Assembly: GCF_000015045.1 (NCBI RefSeq)
Contig: NC_008609.1
Coordinates: forward strand, 1,116,001 to 1,180,000
DNA from: Pelobacter propionicus DSM 2379
GTDB taxonomy: Bacteria > Desulfobacterota > Desulfuromonadia > Geobacterales > Pseudopelobacteraceae
DNA: 64,000 bases
Reading direction: 5' to 3'
The stretch's first letter is position 1. The number at the start of each line of letters is the position of its first letter. The translations under genes were made by a program, and so were the position numbers. The notes under the pieces were generated by a model, which worked only from the letters and a program-made list of their open reading frames with translations, was not told the DNA's origin and did no database searches. Below are positions 52,256 to 60,643 of the stretch, one piece after another.

Positions 52256-53433
52256 CTAGTCTCCCATAAGATCCTCCGTTGAGCTAAGAATGGCTTGGTA
52301 TGCCTCTTCGATGCCTATGTCACGTACCTGCCGCAGAAGTGAGTAATACGGTTCAAGTACGGATGGGTCATCTAGATAGAGGGCAATTTCATCCAGGGCT
52401 GTTTCGGCCTCTCCAGCAAGAAGTCCGTCCCTATGTTCAGCGAGAAATCGTTTCCCTATCTCCCACGTTTCAGATTTCAGCCATTGCACCATCAACTCGA
52501 TACGGTCGTTGTCGAGAAGAAGCCATGCCGGTGGCATACATCCCGACTTGTCCAGCCAGGCAGCATCGAAGGTTGTCGGGGAAAAACCACGCAGTGTGCG
52601 GCATATAGTATGGAAATCAGCAATAAGATCTCTGTCATCATCTACTAACATCGCCTGAGCATTCAGCAGATCGTCAATGACAGTTGGGCTACCGGCGGTA
52701 CGCGTCTCTGCGCGGCGTATCAACAGAAAAGCTTTTGCCCTTGGTTGCTCAAGCGAGCGCAGAACAGTATCCCAATGCCCATCAATTTCATCGTTCATTC
52801 CAACTTCGCTGTAGAGGATACCCAGGTTGTTGAGGGCACCGGCCAGGTCGGGCAGGAACGCGGGGTTCGTCTCCACGAGTTCACGGTAGGTATTCACCGC
52901 TTCTTCCGCCGGCGCCACCGCTTCCTGGCGCCTTCCAACTTGGCTGTAGCGGATACCCAGGTTGGTGAGGGCCATGGCCAGGTCGGGCAGGAACGCGGGG
53001 TTCGTCTCCACGAGTTCACGGTAGGTATTCACCGCTTCTTCCATCGGCGCCACCGCTTCCTGGCGCCTTCCAACTTCGCTGTAGCGGATACCCAGGTTGT
53101 TGAGGGCACCGGCCAGGTCGGGCAGGAACGCATCTGGTTTAAATTTGACGAGTTTGCGGAGAGCCGTAATCCCTCTCTCGCCAGCTACGGAACAGTGTTG
53201 CCATACATAATTCCAGAGGTAACGGTGATCGTGCGGAGAACACCCACCTCCCAGAAGTCCGATATAGTATTCGATTAGCGCGAGGGCAATCCTGGATGCG
53301 ACCTCCTCCTCAACCCTCCGCTCAGCCATTTTGTTTGGCTTCGGATGCAGATGTTCTACAAGCCGTTGATGGACAAGCCGATAGGCAGCCCGACCACCAT
53401 CCCCCCCCTCAACCACATAGCAACCTGCCTGCC
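52256..53433 (-). pseudogene. C-terminal part of the IS-split caspase-STAND-TPR gene
   Basis: This is the 3' part of the gene that begins at 56924. It opens with GGDGGRAAYRLVHQRLVEHLHP, a typical winged-helix end of a STAND/NACHT ATPase, then a linker and 45-residue TPR units (YSEVGRRQEAVAPMEEAVNTY...), and ends with a helical part of about 170 residues and DLMGD. It can be joined in frame to the 5' part by removing the IS and one CTAG. Alone it lacks a start: its open frame begins only inside the IS (near 53470). Confidence 0.85.
52801..53140 (-). repeat. 135-base repeat encoding 45-residue TPR units
   Basis: Two nearly identical full units (52801-52935 and 52936-53070) and a partial third encode TPR helices. 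The two full units differ at only a few bases, so they look recently copied. The period of 45 residues is longer than the 34 of canonical TPRs. Confidence 0.85.
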
Positions 53434-53437
53434 CTAG

Positions 53438-55114
53438 GAGTCTGTCGGGCTTAACGCATTCAGCCGTCATCTCCAGGGCGTTTTCAATTGGTTAACCTGC
53501 TGTATTTATTGAATAAGTCGTCAGCTTTAGCTTGCGTTTTCTTGGTGTATCCCGTATATTTGTCCGGTAATATCAACTGGTTAGGTATCGGGGTTGACTA
53601 TGAAATCAAAGTTTATTGAAGTTGACCGGGAAACACCCTATCTGCTCCCGCCATCGCTGCAGGATTGGCTACCAGAAAAGCACTTGGCCCGGTTTGTGGT
53701 CGAAATTGTCGAACAGCTCGACCTGCGCTCTTTGAAAGCTACCTATGCCGGCCGAGGCTCGCAGCCCTATAACCCTGAGATGCTGGTAGCATTGTTGTTT
53801 TACGGTTATGCGACAGGCGTATTCTCCAGCCGGAAGCTTGAGCGCAGCACCTACGACTCCGTGGCATTCCGGTTCATAGCGGCAAACAGTCATCCTGACC
53901 ACGATACCATTGCCACCTTCCGCCGGCGTTTTCTGCCGCAACTGAACAAGCTGTTTGCCCAGATTCTGCTGATCGCTCATCAGATGGAGGTGCTGAAACT
54001 GGGCAACGTTAGTTTGGATGGCAGCAAAATCAAGGCGAACGCCTCCAAGCACAAGGCGCTGAGCTATGAGCATGCCTGCAAGCTTGAAGAGCAGATCAAG
54101 GCTGAGGTTGGCGAACTGCTCAAAAAGGCCGAGGCAGCGGACCGTGCCGATATTCCGGACGGCATGAACATCCCCGAAGAACTGGAACGTCGGGAAAAGC
54201 GTCTTTCCGCCATTGCCGCAGCCAAGGTCGAGATCGAAAAACGAGCCGCTGAGCGCCATGCTCGTGAACAGGCCGCTTATGAGAAGAAAGTCGCCGAACG
54301 GGCCAAGAAGGAGCAGGCAACGGGCAAGAAGGCCAAGGGGAAAGAGCCGAAACCGCCCAAATCCGGCCCCACTGCCAAAGATCAGGTCAATCTGACCGAT
54401 GAAGAGTCGCGGATCATGCCGACCTCCGGTGGCGGATTCGAGCAGACTTACAACGCCCAGGCCGGTGTGGATACAGCATCAAAGCTCATCGTTTCGGCCC
54501 ATGTTACCCAGAATCCCAATGACAAACAGGAGCTGACACCGACCCTGGAGAACCTGGCGGCGCTGCCTGAGAAGCTTGGCAAGGCAACCGATCTGGTAGC
54601 TGACAGTGGCTACTTCAGCGAAACCAATGTAACTGCCTGTGAGGAGAACGGGATAACTCCCTACATTGCCGTAGACCGGCAGAGTCACAACGTGCCACTG
54701 ATGGAGCGCTTTGCCGAACCGCCGCCGTTACCCGAAGATGCCGATTCCGTGGCCAGAATGAAGCATCGCCTGAAGACACCTTCCGGCAAGGCGATCTACG
54801 CCCAGCGAAAAGTCACCTCGGAACCGGTCTTCGGCATCATCAAGGCGGTCATGGGATTCAGAAGCTTTCTTCTTCGTGGCTTTGAAGCAGTAAAAGGCGA
54901 ATGGAACCTCGTCTGCATGGCCTACAACATCAAACGGCTGCATGTCTTGGCCGGATAGAATGAGAAATAGCGAAAATCAGCCTGTAATAACCGCAGTCAT
55001 CGCTGAAAGGGCTGAATTAACCAGGTTGCCGGTGGGAAGACGAACACATACGGAACTTTTTTAATCGGCTTGGCCACAAAAGAGGGCGCCCCTGAGGTCA
55101 AGCCCGACAGACTC
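53438..55114. mobile_element. IS1182-like insertion sequence, copy 3
   Basis: The same 1677-base element as copies 1 and 2, in the same orientation. CTAG flanks it at 53434-53437 and 55115-55118. It splits the minus-strand caspase-STAND-TPR gene. Restoring one CTAG gives a continuous frame, which supports a 4-base target duplication. Confidence 0.95.
53600..54958 (+). CDS. IS1182-like transposase, copy 3
   Basis: 452 residues with the DUF772 and DDE_Tnp_1 parts as in copy 1, and the Arg variant of copy 2 (FRRRFLP). The frame is complete and the ends are intact, so the IS is likely young in this place. Confidence 0.93.
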   Translation: MKSKFIEVDRETPYLLPPSLQDWLPEKHLARFVVEIVEQLDLRSLKATYAGRGSQPYNPEMLVALLFYGYATGVFSSRKLERSTYDSVAFRFIAANSHPDHDTIATFRRRFLPQLNKLFAQILLIAHQMEVLKLGNVSLDGSKIKANASKHKALSYEHACKLEEQIKAEVGELLKKAEAADRADIPDGMNIPEELERREKRLSAIAAAKVEIEKRAAERHAREQAAYEKKVAERAKKEQATGKKAKGKEPKPPKSGPTAKDQVNLTDEESRIMPTSGGGFEQTYNAQAGVDTASKLIVSAHVTQNPNDKQELTPTLENLAALPEKLGKATDLVADSGYFSETNVTACEENGITPYIAVDRQSHNVPLMERFAEPPPLPEDADSVARMKHRLKTPSGKAIYAQRKVTSEPVFGIIKAVMGFRSFLLRGFEAVKGEWNLVCMAYNIKRLHVLAG

Positions 55115-56924
55115 CTAGGAGCCAGAAAACATCTTCCCTCAGGTATGTTGCCCCAGTGGAAGAAAGTGCCGTTGCCACGATCGGCCAGACATCATCGGTT
55201 AGGCCGGCTCCATACCCCCAAGCCAGGGCAGTCAGCAACTCCCGCGCTGCATGAGGCAACTCGATTCCATCACGCAGCAGAGAGGGGATCGCGGTCAGTT
55301 CGCGATCAAAGGCGTCCTCGATACTTTTGTCCAAATTGCCTTCCCAGTTGATACGAGATGTATCCACTGGATTATTCCGGAGTTGTGTGGTTATTACCCG
55401 CGCCAGCAGAAAGGTGCCTTCTCCTTGCTGTTCGGAGATCCGGATGATCGCATCTCCAATTTTTGTTGCATCCATCTTCCCGGAGCAATCAGCCAAACGT
55501 TTCTTTACATAATCATGGACCGCTGTTTTCGTCTCTGCCTGTACCATATCCGTTCCCAGATCGATGGTCTCGCATGGCCCCAGCGACTGGAGAAGGGAAA
55601 GCTCCTCCTCGTGCGCTACTTCACGGCTGCTCACTAGCACAAGACATTTCTGTGACAGGAGGCGCAAAAACTCCTGGGCAATTTTTATGGCTTCGGGACC
55701 GCCCTCATCGAGCCCGTCGACAACAATCATCAGCCGGCATGGGCAGCGCTCAATTGCACCCAGCAACTCCCATTTGTTGCGGGATCCCCCCGGATTTTCC
55801 GGTAAAAGATTTCTGCGGACAAGCTGATCATCGACGAGCTGACATAACTGCTCCACGGTCACTCCCCTGGCATGAACATGGGCATGTACCGAACCTTCGC
55901 CGGGGTCCGCATGTTCAAGCCCTGTAGGCGAGAGAATATACTGACGTTCCTCCGGGTTGGAAAGGCTTACGACACGGCCGACAATGGCCGACTTACCGCT
56001 GCCGGCGGGACCAGTCACTACGAATATGCCGGGTTTGCCGGCCTGCATCCAACTCACGATTTGATTAATTTGGGCAGTTCGACCGGTAAAGAAAAACCCT
56101 TCTTCGTTGGGGGCCACGCCACGGGCAGCCAGGAGGAGGTGTTCCACTACACGGTCTGGCGCATCCGGGTTGTGAAGCGGGTTTGGAAACTGCATCTGGC
56201 AATTGGCAGTACTGGTTTCCGTCGTTTTGGGACATTGCCCCTGAATGTCCCATTCCTTGCGCAGAGTAAAGAGCAGGTCTGTTCCGATTACTCCTTTGTT
56301 TTTTGAACTCCAGCGAAAACAGAGATCAGGATCGTGGGGGTTGTCGGGGCCATGTTTAAGGAGTTTGAGGAGCCTGGCGCCAAACACGCCATCCTTGGAT
56401 CGTTCATAATCCAGGGCCGATGCCACGACACCCACCCACACATGCGGATTCCCCGGCGGTAGCTCACGTTGCACCTTATCAACCACTGTGCCGGCAGCAA
56501 TTATGCCGCTACCCGAAAAGCAGGTATCGAGGACCAGCATAATCTGGTTTGCACCGGTACGTGCAGCAAGGCCTGCCAGGTAATCGGAGGTTAGCTGCGG
56601 CGCATCACCGGGTTCAGCATCGGTTGGAACCAGATGCAGTGCTCCTTCCGGCGTCGTCTCTCCATGGCCTGACCAGAGAACAACGAGAGACCCGCCACGA
56701 CCGAAGTGCTCTTTGGGAAGTGCGGTTTTAAGTTCACTAATCCCCTTGGGAGTGTCGGGGTCAACAATAACCTTTACATTGTAGCCGCGGTTTTCCAGTA
56801 TCCCGGCAAGGTCATTCACCTCAGAAATTGCCTTCGGTAATGGGTTGAAATGGTCGTAGGTACCGACTCCGATGCCGACAAACAGCGCCTTGGGATTTTC
56901 TGCGTTTTCCTGATCCATCATCAT
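55098..56924 (-). CDS. Caspase-STAND NTPase, N-terminal part of an IS-split gene
   Basis: The surviving product has 608 residues, the last few from the IS. A caspase-like domain (residues 12-145) has His87 in LWSGHGE and Cys135 in LDTCFSGSG, the catalytic dyad. A NACHT/STAND-like ATPase follows: Walker A GPAGSGKS at 305-312, Walker B LMIVVDGLDE near 398-407, and LVLVSSRE near 428. The C-terminal winged helix and TPR sensor are beyond the IS. Family knowledge suggests that ligand binding by the TPRs would trigger oligomerisation and protease activity. The start ATG overlaps the lipase stop by ATGA, with GGAGG six bases before it. Confidence 0.88.
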   Translation of the reverse strand: MMMDQENAENPKALFVGIGVGTYDHFNPLPKAISEVNDLAGILENRGYNVKVIVDPDTPKGISELKTALPKEHFGRGGSLVVLWSGHGETTPEGALHLVPTDAEPGDAPQLTSDYLAGLAARTGANQIMLVLDTCFSGSGIIAAGTVVDKVQRELPPGNPHVWVGVVASALDYERSKDGVFGARLLKLLKHGPDNPHDPDLCFRWSSKNKGVIGTDLLFTLRKEWDIQGQCPKTTETSTANCQMQFPNPLHNPDAPDRVVEHLLLAARGVAPNEEGFFFTGRTAQINQIVSWMQAGKPGIFVVTGPAGSGKSAIVGRVVSLSNPEERQYILSPTGLEHADPGEGSVHAHVHARGVTVEQLCQLVDDQLVRRNLLPENPGGSRNKWELLGAIERCPCRLMIVVDGLDEGGPEAIKIAQEFLRLLSQKCLVLVSSREVAHEEELSLLQSLGPCETIDLGTDMVQAETKTAVHDYVKKRLADCSGKMDATKIGDAIIRISEQQGEGTFLLARVITTQLRNNPVDTSRINWEGNLDKSIEDAFDRELTAIPSLLRDGIELPHAARELLTALAWGYGAGLTDDVWPIVATALSSTGATYLREDVFWLLGVCRA

Positions 56925-58327
56925 TGACTTCCTCCCCAGACAAGCACTGTGCATGCTACCGGTGCAACAGATGTTTTCATGGAACCAACACCCTCAACCA
57001 TGATCCGGTATGCACCGGGTGGAAGCGTTTCCACCTCGACTGTGTGCAGATCCTCCAACAGCCGAAATACGTTGGTTGAAACAGTTTTGCCCCGCTCATT
57101 CATTACTTTGGCCTGAAGCGTTACCCTCTTGCCCCCAACAACTCTCGCCTCGACCGTTATCCTCTCACCCACAAGGACAACAGGCTCGGTTTTTACACCA
57201 AGTTCAAGCCGTGTCGTGGCCCTGTACACTGTCGGCTTTGCGGTAAGAATTGCCTCGATCTGGTCGAGTACGGCCTGGTTACTCTGGAGTGCCCCATGCT
57301 GGTCAGCGATGAAGCAGATGATGTTGCTGTCGGGACGGGTCCCCTTGGGAATCGCTGAGAGGCGGGGAACCGTGGCATCCCCCCCCTCTTCTTCATCACC
57401 GATTGTCTCCATCGGCTGTAACGACTTGCCGAAGACGCGGGCGGTTGTCCAGGTTGTCTGTCGGGTTCCCACAATGGGATGAATATCGTATGCATCGGCC
57501 GTCCGAGTTGCAACTGCTTGATCCACTTCATCATGAAAAAGCATGGCATCGTTTATCATTGCCGTCTCAAGCTCGGGTATGGTCGTTTCGGTTGTTTTCA
57601 GAAGGCCTGAGGGCGATTCGATGCAGGCATACTCGGGAAGAAGTTGATGAACGGAAGGAAGACTGCGGGCAAAGGAAGTGAGATTGAGAGCAAAAGGGCC
57701 GATACCTTTCTTGACGCCATTCACCAGTTGGTCAAGTGCATTCAGTGCGCCCCGATAGGGTGTGCCAAGCGTTACCAGTTTGCGTGTAATGCCTGCCCCC
57801 CCTTCCTTCTCGATGTACCAGCGTGCAACGAGGCCACCCATGGAATGACAGATGAAGATCAGCTTGGCGTCGGCAAACGGTCCTCCCTGTGCCCGCCATC
57901 GTTCCAGGGCAGGTTCGACAATACTTTTCAACCGACGACCGTTATAACGATTTGAGAGTCTCCAGTCATATGCGATGGGTAGTAGATTGGGAATAAGGTC
58001 AGGCTTGCCTGCTGTTGGCTCGATGAAATGGAACCTTGCGCGGAGCCAGTTCAGAAGTTTCCCGTAGCCGATGTGGGCACTCCAGAGTCCCGGCAGAAGA
58101 TGGAGGTCCGGCATGAGCCCTACCGGCTCGACACCGTCATTCGGATGATGATCACCGATTCCATTCGGGAGTGTCATTTCCCTGATGCTGCGGCCAAAGG
58201 TCGCGATCGCATCGAGAACAGCCCCTGCGGATGGCGCCCAGACAAGTTTGCCGTTTTTCGAAAGGGTGCTCCCCATAATCCCTGGCAGCACAACGACGAC
58301 ATCCCTGACAACTGTTTGGCTTCCCAT
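56921..58327 (-). CDS. LCAT/PGAP1-like alpha/beta-hydrolase (putative lipase effector)
   Basis: This 468-residue protein has an alpha/beta-hydrolase fold of the lecithin:cholesterol acyltransferase / PGAP1 kind: VVVLPGIMGSTL near residues 11-22 (oxyanion region), Ser162 in ICHSMGGLVARWY, and a late GGDATVPRLSA with DQHGALQ for the acid and His. A C-terminal beta-sandwich (residues 370-468, VVLVGERITVEARVVGGKRV) may bind a target or partner. No signal peptide is seen, so the enzyme may act on membranes from inside. The ATG at 58327 follows AAGGGA. It overlaps the caspase gene by ATGA, so the two are made together. Confidence 0.85.
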   Translation of the reverse strand: MGSQTVVRDVVVVLPGIMGSTLSKNGKLVWAPSAGAVLDAIATFGRSIREMTLPNGIGDHHPNDGVEPVGLMPDLHLLPGLWSAHIGYGKLLNWLRARFHFIEPTAGKPDLIPNLLPIAYDWRLSNRYNGRRLKSIVEPALERWRAQGGPFADAKLIFICHSMGGLVARWYIEKEGGAGITRKLVTLGTPYRGALNALDQLVNGVKKGIGPFALNLTSFARSLPSVHQLLPEYACIESPSGLLKTTETTIPELETAMINDAMLFHDEVDQAVATRTADAYDIHPIVGTRQTTWTTARVFGKSLQPMETIGDEEEGGDATVPRLSAIPKGTRPDSNIICFIADQHGALQSNQAVLDQIEAILTAKPTVYRATTRLELGVKTEPVVLVGERITVEARVVGGKRVTLQAKVMNERGKTVSTNVFRLLEDLHTVEVETLPPGAYRIMVEGVGSMKTSVAPVACTVLVWGGSQ

Positions 58328-58404
58328 TATCTGTCCCTTCATGAGGTGGCGGTTCCGGTGGGACGTAGCTGATTTGGAAACAATCAACTCATTAAACGGC
58401 GGCC

Positions 58405-58432
58405 GAATCCCCGCCCAAAGGACGGGGATTTT
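58405..58432 (-). repeat. Hairpin like the right end of an IS200/IS605-type element
   Basis: On the minus strand, AATCCCCG...CGGGGATT with CCTTTGGG between resembles the conserved 3' end of tnpB genes in the IS605 family (AATCCCCGTCC-TTTAGGGCGGGGA). No tnpB is left. It lies about 80 bases upstream of the lipase start and may be a remnant. Confidence 0.4.
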
Positions 58433-58579
58433 CAAGATTCAATAAAAGCAACAGGCCATAACCAAACTTTAAAACCTTCTTAAAATATGTAGCGAGAAGG
58501 AATTTGTCAAACGCTTTTGTCAGGACAAAGCCTAAAAAGCCGGCTTACGCTCAGATCATTTCCGTCTTCTTGTTACAAC

Positions 58580-58696
58580 ATGCTGAGTCAACGCAAGATA
58601 CTGAAGCGTTTGATACTGGCGGCAGATGAAACGATTCTAGCGACACTGCCGTCAGGCTCTCCAGAGCTTGATGAGTACCTGAGTGTTACCGCGTGA
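58580..58696 (+). CDS. Short ORF of 38 codons, possible gene remnant
   Basis: The frame MLSQRKILKRLILAADETIL... ends at TGA and is followed by the 17-base-pair hairpin. It has no clear ribosome binding site. It may be the 3' end of a lost gene or a small protein; the family is unknown. Confidence 0.3.
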   Translation: MLSQRKILKRLILAADETILATLPSGSPELDEYLSVTA

Positions 58697-58726
58697 CGAA
58701 GTCGCGCCACTGCAGCCTGGAGAAGT

Positions 58727-58768
58727 GACGTCGGCCTCATGCGGTGACGCATGAGGCCGACGTCGTTT
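58727..58768. terminator. Strong 17-bp hairpin, possible terminator
   Basis: The arms GACGTCGGCCTCATGCG and CGCATGAGGCCGACGTC are perfect, with a four-base loop (GTGA) and a short T tail on the plus strand. Confidence 0.65.
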
Positions 58769-59787
58769 TCGGCGTGTCTCGCCGGTTTTCTTGTTTTGCT
58801 CTCTAACGCATTGTTTTTAAAGCGCTCCTCAAAATTGAGGCGAGCAGAGAAGGCAGCATCTTTCAACAGATTATCAAGTGTGCGACCGTGAAAACGTCCA
58901 GGGACGCCCCTGCTTCGCCCGGCGGTTTGTTTCGTGATGGCAATGCCAACTGGAAATTCAGCATGCCGCATTTTTTCGGAGTCCTCCCGCGCGAGATCGG
59001 CGGCAAGGGTCACAGTTGAAATCCAGCCCCTTGAGACAGGCAAGCGTCGGATTTGGCGGTTGCCCACTAGTGATGGCGCGGTATTCTGGCGGAGCATTAT
59101 CATCTTTGAGCTGTAATATACTGAAATTACAACGCTGCTTGGAATTCAGCCGAGCTGCTGACCCCACTCACATATGGGTAGCGGTCTCACAAAGTCGCGT
59201 TTGAAACGCGGAAATACACATCACCTGTGGACAACACCTGTATCATCCTGGGGACTGAATCAATTTTAGCCGTGGTCATGGGCGGTTTCATCGGATTGCC
59301 TGGCAAATGGGCGGTCATCGTTCTGGAGGTCTCGATGGAACAGGGATGGGTAAACCGGGAGTGCTGTTATCGTGGTGGCCATCGCGGGGATCGTGGCGGT
59401 GATGCCGTGTTCCGGAACACTTCACGGGACGAACAAGGAGCCACATCTATCTGTCGAAAAAGTGTCATGTGGCGGCATGACAGGTGACAAACTCCTGGAG
59501 CGGTGAGGATGTGAAAATATTCATAATCCACTTTGCACTCCCGTAAGTTTTCGATGTTATGAGTTTTTTTTGAAAAAGGGGGGAAGTGACAAACTGGCCG
59601 CCATATTGGGGGGTATATAAAAAATAAAAAAAACGAATATCGGTGAAATTGTATAGCTATTTCAGTATGTTATTTTATTTTATTTTTTTCGAAAAAATAG
59701 GGAAAAATACCGGCTGAAATTCCATGACGGTGGTGTGGGGTGCTGTAAAAAGATGCTGGCCAAGGCCGGGATTGCCCAAGGGAATGC

Positions 59788-59818
59788 GCCACATGACACT
59801 TTACATGACACATGACAG
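59788..59818 (+). promoter_or_regulatory. Candidate integrase arm-type sites, right
   Basis: Three CATGACA units lie about 45-70 bases inside attR, in the same orientation as the two units inside attL. The shared core CATGACA-N-TTTACATGACAC appears at both ends. Confidence 0.45.
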
Positions 59819-59848
59819 AAAAAGGGTTACGTGTATCACGTAACCCCC
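59819..59848 (-). terminator. Terminator after tRNA-Arg, brought by the island
   Basis: The arms GGGTTACGTG and CACGTAACCC are followed on the minus strand by TTTTT. It replaces the terminator displaced to 40901-40944 and resembles the one at 32607-32643. Confidence 0.85.
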
Positions 59849-59856
59849 TGATTTTC

Positions 59857-59933
59857 TGGTGCGCCCGATAGGACTCGAACCTATGACCTACGGCTTAGAA
59901 GGCCGTTGCTCTATCCAGCTGAGCTACGAGCGC
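59857..59933 (-). tRNA. tRNA-Arg (anticodon TCT)
   Basis: The 77-base gene has acceptor stem GCGCTCG/CGGGCGC, D-arm GCTC-AGCTGGATA-GAGC, anticodon stem CGGCC-TTCTAAG-CCG with TCT, T-arm TAGG-TTCGAGT-CCTA, discriminator A and an encoded CCA. It reads AGA codons. Its 3' half is the island's attR; the chromosomal 3' end, with discriminator G, was pushed to 40954. So the gene is a chromosome-island hybrid. Confidence 0.96.
59861..59904 (-). other. attR inside the tRNA-Arg gene
   Basis: The 44-base direct repeat of 40958-41001. It starts at the acceptor 3' strand and ends in the anticodon stem. Left of it begins island sequence. Confidence 0.93.
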
Positions 59934-60005
59934 AGGTGACGTTCCCCCGGGAGGCGACTGCTCGTGGATACCTGAGAAGTATCTCCCCCCGGCGAACGAA
60001 CGCAT

Positions 60006-60035
60006 ACTATACCCATAAAACCACCCTCCTGTCCA
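60006..60035 (-). promoter_or_regulatory. Candidate promoter of tRNA-Arg
   Basis: On the minus strand TGGACA and TATAGT are separated by 18 bases. The tRNA begins about 70 bases downstream. Confidence 0.6.
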
Positions 60036-60099
60036 TCAGTATGTTGCCGGAACGCTTGTTTTTGACGTCATTGGCCCGGCGGGGAGGGGGCTGAGCCGG

Positions 60100-60480
60100 C
60101 TAGGCCTTGCTGGACCAGAGGCCGTGGAGGTTGCAGTACTCGCGGGCAGTGATTTGCTGGGCAGTGACGTCGAAGGTCGCCGTGGGCGCTTCGCCCGGCT
60201 TGAGGAACTGGCGGTAGGCCTTGCCGTCGGCCACCAGTTCGATCCACTCGATGTAGTGCTTCTCTTCCATGGGGTGGCTAACGCTGCCGACGCTGACCTT
60301 GACGCACCCCTCGCAGACCTCGATCACCGGGACATGCTTCTCCTTGGCTGCGTCGACGGTATTCTCCGTCAGAAGCTTCATCGCCTGGCCGCAGCAGACC
60401 AGTTCGCCGTCACCGGCGTGAACGACCTCAACGATATTTCCGCACAGTTCGCATTTGTAGACTTCCAGTAATTTCGCCAT
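60100..60480 (-). CDS. dfx: Desulfoferrodoxin (superoxide reductase)
   Basis: Dfx reduces superoxide to peroxide. This 126-residue protein has an N-terminal desulforedoxin domain ([12 protein letters not shown]...LVCCGQ, with CxxC and CC as iron ligands) and a C-terminal SOR domain: [18 protein letters not shown] and [10 protein letters not shown] with the Cys and His of the reactive centre. The start at 60480 begins the conserved [11 protein letters not shown]; a longer frame exists. A perfect dyad lies upstream. Confidence 0.95.
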   Translation of the reverse strand: MAKLLEVYKCELCGNIVEVVHAGDGELVCCGQAMKLLTENTVDAAKEKHVPVIEVCEGCVKVSVGSVSHPMEEKHYIEWIELVADGKAYRQFLKPGEAPTATFDVTAQQITAREYCNLHGLWSSKA

Positions 60481-60549
60481 GGGTGGTTTCTCCTTTGTGA
60501 TCTGGTGTGGTGTTGTGTCCTCTGTGCCGCTGTATTGGTCCAATGGCAC

Positions 60550-60574
60550 AAATAGGATAAATAATATCCTATTT
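60550..60574. promoter_or_regulatory. Palindromic operator upstream of desulfoferrodoxin
   Basis: A perfect 10-base inverted repeat AAATAGGATA-N5-TATCCTATTT lies 70 bases upstream of the dfx start. A related half-site (TATCCTG) lies at about 60631. It may be bound by a Rrf2/PerR/Fur-type stress regulator, but the regulator is not known. Confidence 0.6.
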
Positions 60575-60643
60575 ATATCGTATGATTGGTGTTATGCAAG
60601 CGATAATTTTATAAAACGGATTGATAGCCTATCCTGCCGTAAA

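Larger units (their letters stand above)
58328..59856. other. Right-end non-coding region of the island
   Basis: About 1.5 kb without a firm gene. It holds an IS605-like right-end hairpin (58405-58432), a 38-codon open frame (58580-58696), a 17-base-pair hairpin (58727-58764), a GTGACAAA site at 59484-59491 and another at 59586-59593, an AT-rich tract (59560-59700) and CATGACA repeats near 59788-59818. An open frame on the minus strand (58588-59103) reads through the hairpin and is probably not a gene. Confidence 0.5.
40958..59904. mobile_element. Integrated genetic island (about 18.9 kb) in tRNA-Arg(TCT)
   Basis: It is bounded by a 44-base direct repeat made by integration into the 3' part of a tRNA-Arg gene. 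It carries a tyrosine integrase, serine resolvase, repressor with operators, BRO antirepressor, excisionase-like HTH, primase, ATPase, two toxin-antitoxin pairs and cargo. No capsid, tail or lysis genes and no conjugation genes are seen, so it is a phage-satellite-like or integrative element rather than a full prophage. The integrase lies in the middle, not next to an att site, which is unusual and suggests that cargo was added on its right. Confidence 0.9.

Noticed and set aside
58588-59103. 171-codon open frame on the minus strand at the right end of the island
   Set aside because: It reads through the perfect hairpin and has no ribosome binding site; part may be a remnant, but this cannot be supported.
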